DNA from: Nevskiales bacterium | Lineage (GTDB): Bacteria > Pseudomonadota > Gammaproteobacteria > Nevskiales > Nevskiaceae | DNA: 49,249 bases | NCBI GenBank assembly: GCA_028698335.1 | Contig: JAQVDP010000003.1 | Location: 1 to 49,249, forward strand | Direction: 5' to 3' | In this document: positions 44,401 through 49,249 of the stretch, piece by piece | Position numbering within the stretch: position 1 is the first letter of the stretch | How the letters are laid out: each line of letters starts with the position of its first letter | Made by a program: the position numbers and the translations under genes | Notes under the pieces: model-generated | The model's database searches: none | What the model saw: only the letters and a program-made list of their open reading frames with translations | Told to the model about the DNA's origin: nothing

Positions 44401-46286
44401 GCGGTCGGCACCGGGAAGATGACCGGTGCGCGCGGACTGCGGCCATCGCCGTCGGCGGTCTGTTCGAGGAAGTCGAACCATGCGCGTGCCTGCGGAAAAT
44501 GCACGCAGACATCGGCGAGCATGTTCGGATACTGGGCGCCCTCGCCGGGGAACAGCACACAGACCTTGCCCGGCTGCGCGCCCTGGCCGTAGTACAGGCC
44601 GCCGCGCGTCTTGAACGAGCCGGCATCGGAGCTGCGCAGTTTCTCTGCGGCCTGATCGAGACGCTTGAGCAGGTCGTCGCGATCCGCCGCGACGATCGCC
44701 AGGCGGTGGTCGCCATCGGCGTGTTCGGCGCAGTAGCGGGCGATCGCACTCAGCGGGGCGCGGTCGTGCTTCTCGATCTGGCGTCCCAGCGCCGCGACGC
44801 GCTGGAGCAGCGCCTCGCGGGTTGCGGCCGCGACCACGACCAGCTCGGACTCGCTCGGCGCATGCAGCACCGGCACCTGTACGCGCGGGTCGCGCGGTCG
44901 GTATTCCTCGAGGATCGCGTGCGCGTTGATGCCGCCGAAGCCGAAGGCGTCGACGCCGGCTCGGCGCGGAACCTTGCCGCCATGCACCCAGGGGCGGGTC
45001 TCGTTGTTGATGTAGAACGGCGTCTTCTCGAGCTCGAGTTCGGGCGCCGGTTCGTCGCACAGCGTCGGCGGCAGCACTTTCTGATGCAGCGCCAGCGCCG
45101 TCTTGATCAGGCTTGCGCCACCGGAGGCCGGAATGGCATGGCTGATCATCGATTTGATCGAGCCCAGCGCGATCGTCGGCAGCTCGCCGCGGCGTGCGCC
45201 GAAGACTTCCGACAGCGACCGGACTTCGGTGCGGTCGCCCAGCGCGATCCCGGTGGCATGTGCCTCGATCAGGCCCAGCGAATGGGGATCGATGCCGCAG
45301 GACTCATAGGCCCGGCGCAGCGCCACCATCTGGCCTTCCGGCCGCGGCGCGAACAGGCCCTTGGCCTTGCCGTCGCTGGCGACGCCGATGCCCTTGATGA
45401 CCGCGTAGATCCGGTCGCCATCGGCCTCGGCATCCTCGAGTCGCTTGAGTACGAACACGCCGCAGCCTTCGCCGAGCAACGTACCGTTGGCGCCTTTCTG
45501 GAACGGCCGGATCTTGTTGCGGGCCAGTGCGTTGATCTGCGAGAAGATCATGTACGTCTGCGCCGGCGTCTGCGCATGCACGCCGCCGGTCAGCATGATG
45601 TCGCAGCGGCCCGAGCGCAGCTCCCGCACCGCATGCTCGACCGCGACCAGGGTCGAGGCGCAGGCCGCGTCGACGATGTAGTTCGGCCCCATCAGGTCGA
45701 GGCGGTTGGCGATGATGCCGGTGGTGATGTTCGGGATCAGGCCCGGAAGAATCTCGGGATTGAACGGCGGCAACTGTGCCCGCAGGCCGTCACGCAGTGC
45801 ATCGAGTTCCTTGTCACCGAAATCCGGACGGACCTTGGCCACCAGCTCGAGCATCTGGTCGAGCATGCTGCCGTGGAACATCAGGTTCGCAGCGCCGCGG
45901 TTGGTGTTGTTGCCGCGGCCGAGGACGATGCCGGCCCGTTCGTGGTCGAACGGCTTGTCGAGATAGCCGGCGTCGGCCAGCGCGTCGCGCGCGTTCTTCA
46001 GCGCCAGGAAATGGTCCGGCTCGCGCCCGTCGACGGCATTGGGCATGACGCCGAATTCGCGGGGATCGAACTCCGCCAGATCGTGCAGCCAGCCGCCCTT
46101 GGCGGTGTAGATCCGGTTCGGTTCGCGCGAGTTCGCATCCAGATACGGCTCGGCCCACTCCGGCGTCGCATCGGTGACCGCGTAGACCTTGTTCAGGACG
46201 TTCTGCCACAGACGCACGGCACTACCGGCGCCGGCGTAGTTGCCGGCCATGCCGATGATGGCGATGTCGAGTGATTCTGACGACAT
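41415..46286 (-). CDS. Type I synthase: KS-AT-DH-phosphopantetheinyl transferase
   Basis: A 1623-residue multidomain synthase of PUFA-synthase-like type. KS (about 5-470) has Cys209 in VDAACASTL, His343 in EAHATGIALGD and His383 in KSMISHAIPASGG, so the triad is present although the EAHGTG motif is altered. AT (about 575-900) has VCVLFPGEGAQ and Ser677 in GHSTGE. An Ala/Pro-rich linker (960-1045) follows. The hotdog DH has His1082 in RDHTIGGA and Asp1269/Gln1273 in DAAMLDAAGQ. The C-terminal Sfp-type PPTase (about 1420-1610) has GLDYQRLED and WCAKEAASKA. It has no ACP or KR, so it must act on ACPs of the adjacent synthase (5 bp upstream) or the stand-alone ACP. Confidence 0.92.
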   Translation of the reverse strand: MSSESLDIAIIGMAGNYAGAGSAVRLWQNVLNKVYAVTDATPEWAEPYLDANSREPNRIYTAKGGWLHDLAEFDPREFGVMPNAVDGREPDHFLALKNARDALADAGYLDKPFDHERAGIVLGRGNNTNRGAANLMFHGSMLDQMLELVAKVRPDFGDKELDALRDGLRAQLPPFNPEILPGLIPNITTGIIANRLDLMGPNYIVDAACASTLVAVEHAVRELRSGRCDIMLTGGVHAQTPAQTYMIFSQINALARNKIRPFQKGANGTLLGEGCGVFVLKRLEDAEADGDRIYAVIKGIGVASDGKAKGLFAPRPEGQMVALRRAYESCGIDPHSLGLIEAHATGIALGDRTEVRSLSEVFGARRGELPTIALGSIKSMISHAIPASGGASLIKTALALHQKVLPPTLCDEPAPELELEKTPFYINNETRPWVHGGKVPRRAGVDAFGFGGINAHAILEEYRPRDPRVQVPVLHAPSESELVVVAAATREALLQRVAALGRQIEKHDRAPLSAIARYCAEHADGDHRLAIVAADRDDLLKRLDQAAEKLRSSDAGSFKTRGGLYYGQGAQPGKVCVLFPGEGAQYPNMLADVCVHFPQARAWFDFLEQTADGDGRSPRAPVIFPVPTAISAQTREALDAQLHEMDYGAESVFTASMALFEVLQSLAIQPDAMLGHSTGENTALTASRVRRFDDLSEIATTIRDLNRIYRELDEQGRIVEGALLTVGALKAPQREALLARADGQIQVAMDNCPNQLVLFGERERIAALREELSAEGAICVELPFGRAYHTALFRPIADAYRSYFAEIGFGPGIAQLYSACSAGPFPEDPDAIRELVAQQWESRVRFTDTLRRMYDDGFRVFVEAGPSGNLTSFVGDALRGLDDVVAVATNSRRKSGIAQLQHALAQLYAIGVPLDPTQLFAFREIEAVDLDAVPEPAKPKPHLNLMMPKVHWPKDLPVPALPQAAAPAPAPATPAAATGAVAAAPTAPSAPSDPRLGVLQSHFSLMQDFLDSQARVLGLTGATPQPAAAGAMPPVPATAAPPAVVDPAARFPMLGKVVEQTDQRMVIARRFTLERDWFLRDHTIGGAPSARNPHLLPIAVIPFTFSMEILAEAAMQMAARPDLKVIAIEQARGNRWLSLDDDSVDLRIVTERESSNAQEQRISVRIFMQGAGPKGGLLVFEGTVVLAAAYTAPPEPYPWSSDDEYPPVNNPDGELYSHGMFHGPRLQGVKHVRRWGSESIEADLEAIPTHDYFSFTRSPQFQLDAAMLDAAGQLAGYWLTEKHTWGFNCFPFRLARFTLFAPPPPAGSRCICRGDLRFTDENILEARFDIIGPDGRLLMRADGWEDRKFAVPKRLYNFRIHPLREYMTQRWLERELPEGLLVRRMEPFAQHFLDEGGAIWKRMLAHMVLNQSERRQFYALPVTGPRREEWLMGRIAAKEAVREWAAAKGVEVADADIEIANDVQGAPQIICPALQNLAIPQLSISHSRHWAVAAVVPPGQSLGLDYQRLEDIDPDKLSAGAFTDLERRLIPASASEAERLRIAVALWCAKEAASKAAGTGLMGRPHDWTIVSAELDRRDAHNSRVRVRHDGHDYDVRLYFSIDEICALCIVPARADQRIESVA

Positions 46287-46291
46287 GGCGA

Positions 46292-49249
46292 TTACCGGTG
46301 CCCGGCGAGGCGGTTCAGCGCCGCGCTCATCGTGCCTTCGAGCTGGAGCATTTCGAGCCGGACGCGTCCGTTGCGGTCAATGAACCACGCGTCGTAGACC
46401 ACGGCGTTGTCGTGCGGTGCCGAGCGCATGCGCAGCGCCAGGCGCAGCGGGCCCTCGGCGTTGCCGGCATAGCGGCGCACACTGCCGAATGCGGCCGGGA
46501 GCGCGGTCATCTCATGGTTGACGCGAGACCAGACGATCGCCAGCTGCGGCGGGACGTCCATGAGTCCCGGATCGAACAGCCACTCGCCGTCCCGTCCCAG
46601 CCATGCATTGACCGACGACGGTTGCACGGTGGCATCGATGCCGGATTCGGAGACGCCGTCGATGGCGGTGACCAGCTGGAAGCGCTCGCCGTGGAACAGA
46701 TAGTCGGCATAGGCCTGTTCGGCGGAGACCGTCTTGGCATCCTGCAGCGCGGCGATGGTGGGGGCCAAAGGCGCCTCCGGCAGCTGCTGGACCAGCACCA
46801 CGGTGGCGCGATAGGCCGGCAGCTTGCGTGCCGCATCGATGATCTCGACGGTGACGGCCTGACTGCCGGCGTCGGAATGGGACGACGCCCGGGCCCGCAG
46901 CTGGATGCCGCGGCCCTGGTCACTGTCCAGGACGATGCCGTTGAACATGCGCATGTCCTTGACCTCGGAGACGATCCAGCCCGGCCAGGCGGCGGAGGCG
47001 AACTCCGCCATCCATTCGGCTGCGCCCGCTGCCGGCAGGACCGGCTTGTCATCGAGGCGGTGGTCCATCAGGTACGGATCGCTGTCCACCGTCAGGCGGT
47101 GATCGAGCGTCATCGAACCGCCGGGGCCGATACGCGGCGCCATCCGGATCAGCGGAAGTTCGGTGGCCTCGTCGTCGTCGCCGCTGACGCGCGGCGGAGC
47201 CTGTTCCAGGCCCCAGGTGCCGCGGCCCGCGACCAGCTCGACTTCGTGGCGTGGCCCGAGTTCGAGTTCCTCGCGGAACATGCGGCGTCCCGCCGCGACC
47301 GGAATCGGGTCGATGCCGCGCTCGCGGAAAGCCTGTTTGACCGCCTCGCTGGCCATGCCGGCGTCCCACGGTCCCCAGTTGATCGAGATGACGCGGGTAT
47401 CGGACCAGCGATGCTGCAGGTCCCAGGCCATCCGGTTGAGGGTTTCATTGGCCGCGGCATAGTCGCTCTGGCCGCGGTTGCCGTAGCGGCCGGCAACCGA
47501 GGTGAACAGGGCAAGACACTTCAGCGACTCGGGGCGTAGCTTGCGACTCAGGACGAAGGCCGCATCCAGCTTGGTCGACAGGACGCGCTCGAACGATTCG
47601 GCGGTCTTGTCGGCCAGCAGCTTGTCCTCGATCACGCCGGCGCCGTGGATGGCCAGGTCGATGCGGCCGAGCCGGTCGTAGAGGTCGTCGATCAGCTGGC
47701 CGAACACGGCTTCGTCGCGAACGTCGCAGGCGACGTAGTCGACCTGCGCACCGGCGCTGCGCATGCGCTGCAGGTTGGCCCGGATCTCGCGATTGGCGCG
47801 CAGGCGGGCGATGTCACGATCGATCTCCGCCGGCTTCGGCTTGCGGCCGGCGCTGAGTTCGGTCGCGATCAGGGCCTTGCGCAGAGCGTTGGTGTCGTCG
47901 ATGCCGGAGGTTTCGGCGCCTTCGGGCGCAGGCTCGGCGCTGCGTCCCAGCAGCACCAGACGCATCCCCGGCTTGATCAGCTCCTCGATGATCTCGGCGG
48001 TGATGCCGCGGGCGCCGCCGGTGGCGAGGACGACCCAGTCGGCCTCCGGCGTCAGATGCGGCGAGAACGGACTGTCGGTGAGCGGCCGTTCGACCGTGGT
48101 CGAGCCAAGGCGGTCGGTATCGGCGTAGCCGACTTCCGGCTCATTGGCCTGGGCGCAGAGTTCGGTGTGGAGCAACTCGGCGATCGTTGCGTCGTCCTGG
48201 CCGTCGAAATCGACGCTGCGCATGACGCTGTCCGGGAACTCGTGGCGCAGGCAGTTGGTGATGCCCACGACGCCGCCGGCGGTGATCGAGCCGGTTCCCA
48301 TCGTGTCGCGCCCGAAGGTGCCGCCGAGGCGCGTTGCGGCGATCAGCCGCACCGTGCGGATGTCGTCGCCGAGCGCCTGGGCCGTATGGAACAGGCTCAA
48401 CAGGTTGCGCCGGTACTTTTCCCGCCATTCGTCGAGCGACTCGGCGGTCGCCTCCGACAGACCGTGCAGGTGTGCCACGGTGCGGACCGGGCCATGGGCC
48501 TCGCGCGCCGCGGCAATCTGCTGACGGATCGCATCCGGTTCGTCGGCGGTGATCGACACGACGACCGCGCCGTCGCCGCGCAGGCGTTCGGTCAGCGCTG
48601 CAGTGATCGGATCGGGGCCGCCCAGCAACAGCGTCAGGCCGGACAGCGTGACGCGCTCGCCGGACAGCGGCGCCGGGGTCGGAATCAAGGCGTAACGCGG
48701 AATCGATTCGGCCGCCGCCGGAGCCGCCACCGGCGTTGCCGGGGAGACCGCGGCGGGCATCGCTGCCGCTGCGATATCGCTGCCGGATTCAAGCTTCCCC
48801 ATTTCGGCGAGGATCGCGTTGAGCGACTTGGCGCGGGTGAAGCGCTCCATCGCGCCCTGGACGGTGTTGCCGAGATCGCCGGGCATGGCCTTCTGGAAGG
48901 CGCCGAGGATCTCGACCCGCTTGATCGAATCGATACCGAGGTCGGCTTCGAGATCGGCGTCGAGGCCGAGCATGTCCTCGGGGTAGCCGGTGCGCTCGGC
49001 GACGATGCCCAGCAGCAGACCCTTGAAGTCGATCGCGGCAGCCGGGGCTGCGGCAACGGCGGTCACCGGAGCGGCGGTCGCGGCCGGAGCGGCGACGGTC
49101 GGAGCCAGCGCCTGGACTTCGGCGAGGATCGCGTTGAGCGACTTGGCGCGGGTGAAGCGTTCCATCGCGCCCTGGACGGTGTTGCCGAGATCGCCGGGCA
49201 TGGCCTTCTGGAAGGCGCCGAGGATCTCGACCCGCTTGATCGAATCGAT
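46292..49249 (-). CDS. PfaA-like synthase, C-terminal part: ACP-ACP-KR-DH (partial)
   Basis: The gene enters from the right edge; 985 residues are visible and the N-terminus is missing. Two tandem ACPs come first: the edge cuts the first at IDSIKRVEILGAFQKAMPGD, and the second has its Ser at codon 48926-48928 in DLGIDSIKRVEILG, the PUFA-synthase ACP signature. An Ala/Pro linker follows. The KR has an N-terminal structural subdomain, TGGARGIT (visible residues 411-418), Ser584 in FTSVAGRYG and Tyr597 in SDYAAANE. The C-terminal DH has His730 in MDHRLDDKPVLP and Asp898 in FDPGLMDVPPQ. A KS-AT front end would be expected beyond the edge, as in PfaA. It ends 5 bp before the second synthase. Confidence 0.9.
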   Translation of the reverse strand: MDSIKRVEILGAFQKAMPGDLGNTVQGAMERFTRAKSLNAILAEVQALAPTVAAPAATAAPVTAVAAAPAAAIDFKGLLLGIVAERTGYPEDMLGLDADLEADLGIDSIKRVEILGAFQKAMPGDLGNTVQGAMERFTRAKSLNAILAEMGKLESGSDIAAAAMPAAVSPATPVAAPAAAESIPRYALIPTPAPLSGERVTLSGLTLLLGGPDPITAALTERLRGDGAVVVSITADEPDAIRQQIAAAREAHGPVRTVAHLHGLSEATAESLDEWREKYRRNLLSLFHTAQALGDDIRTVRLIAATRLGGTFGRDTMGTGSITAGGVVGITNCLRHEFPDSVMRSVDFDGQDDATIAELLHTELCAQANEPEVGYADTDRLGSTTVERPLTDSPFSPHLTPEADWVVLATGGARGITAEIIEELIKPGMRLVLLGRSAEPAPEGAETSGIDDTNALRKALIATELSAGRKPKPAEIDRDIARLRANREIRANLQRMRSAGAQVDYVACDVRDEAVFGQLIDDLYDRLGRIDLAIHGAGVIEDKLLADKTAESFERVLSTKLDAAFVLSRKLRPESLKCLALFTSVAGRYGNRGQSDYAAANETLNRMAWDLQHRWSDTRVISINWGPWDAGMASEAVKQAFRERGIDPIPVAAGRRMFREELELGPRHEVELVAGRGTWGLEQAPPRVSGDDDEATELPLIRMAPRIGPGGSMTLDHRLTVDSDPYLMDHRLDDKPVLPAAGAAEWMAEFASAAWPGWIVSEVKDMRMFNGIVLDSDQGRGIQLRARASSHSDAGSQAVTVEIIDAARKLPAYRATVVLVQQLPEAPLAPTIAALQDAKTVSAEQAYADYLFHGERFQLVTAIDGVSESGIDATVQPSSVNAWLGRDGEWLFDPGLMDVPPQLAIVWSRVNHEMTALPAAFGSVRRYAGNAEGPLRLALRMRSAPHDNAVVYDAWFIDRNGRVRLEMLQLEGTMSAALNRLAGHR
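48803..49249. repeat. Near-identical tandem ACP repeat, 315-bp period
   Basis: Bases 48803-48934 and 49118-49249 (132 bp each, the second cut by the edge) differ at one position that I can find (C versus T at 48845/49160). They encode the second half of successive ACPs. Between them the linker and first ACP half differ from what can be seen. Such identity points to recent duplication or gene conversion; more copies may lie beyond the edge. Confidence 0.92.

Noticed and set aside
39465-46274. A 2269-codon open frame on the plus strand, opposite the synthase operon
   Set aside because: It is antisense to several genes with clear catalytic motifs. Its translation is Arg/Ala/Val/Gly/Asp/His-rich without domains, as expected from high-GC codon shadowing.

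Overview
The window is a GC-rich, densely coded stretch of a gammaproteobacterial chromosome. I see no tRNA, rRNA, CRISPR array, insertion sequence or prophage, and no gap over 300 bp without a gene. The gene order supports the assignment. rsmI-lpoA-yraN-diaA lies beside sspBA and petCBA, as in Pseudomonas. The PP0621-pilS-pilR and bamD / rluD-pgeF blocks are also typical of Gammaproteobacteria. I cannot assign a genus from sequence alone.

Layout, left half (about 1-22.8 kb): core genome. It holds a DUF885 metallopeptidase-like protein; rsmI divergent from lpoA-yraN-diaA; a GlcD-type FAD dehydrogenase translationally coupled to diaA; sspA-sspB; and the cytochrome bc1 operon petABC, closed by a clear terminator. 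Next come a three-gene sensory operon (soluble GAF protein, soluble NarX-type kinase, NarL-type regulator) and PilS/PilR with a PP0621-family zinc ribbon. The TCA-cycle pair sucCD and nadE follow. Last is bamD (minus strand), divergent from rluD-pgeF.

Layout, right half (about 22.8 kb to the edge): an accessory locus that looks like a lipid or polyketide production and export system. On the plus strand, DUF1302, DUF1329, a YCF48-like propeller and an MMPL/RND transporter form one module ending in a strong terminator. A second plus-strand unit has its own candidate promoter. It encodes a TolC-like channel, a PqqD-like/degenerate-M50/HlyD membrane adaptor, an unrecognised repeat protein (probably a beta-propeller) and a sulfotransferase. 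Converging on it from the right edge is a tightly packed minus-strand operon. It runs from a large synthase (ACPs-KR-DH visible, N-terminus outside the window) to a KS-AT-DH-phosphopantetheinyl transferase synthase. After these come an AlkP-superfamily phosphohydrolase, a CatB-like acyltransferase, a stand-alone ACP, an alpha/beta hydrolase and a PHB-depolymerase-like lipoprotein.

How it may work together (inference): the synthases are of the PUFA-synthase or 'secondary lipid' kind, judged by the tandem ACPs with a GIDSIKRVEIL active-site signature. Their product may be trimmed, acylated and perhaps sulfated, then moved across the envelope by the MMPL and TolC/HlyD proteins. The logic resembles mycobacterial PKS-MmpL-sulfotransferase lipid loci, but nothing in the sequence proves the product or that the two operons act together.
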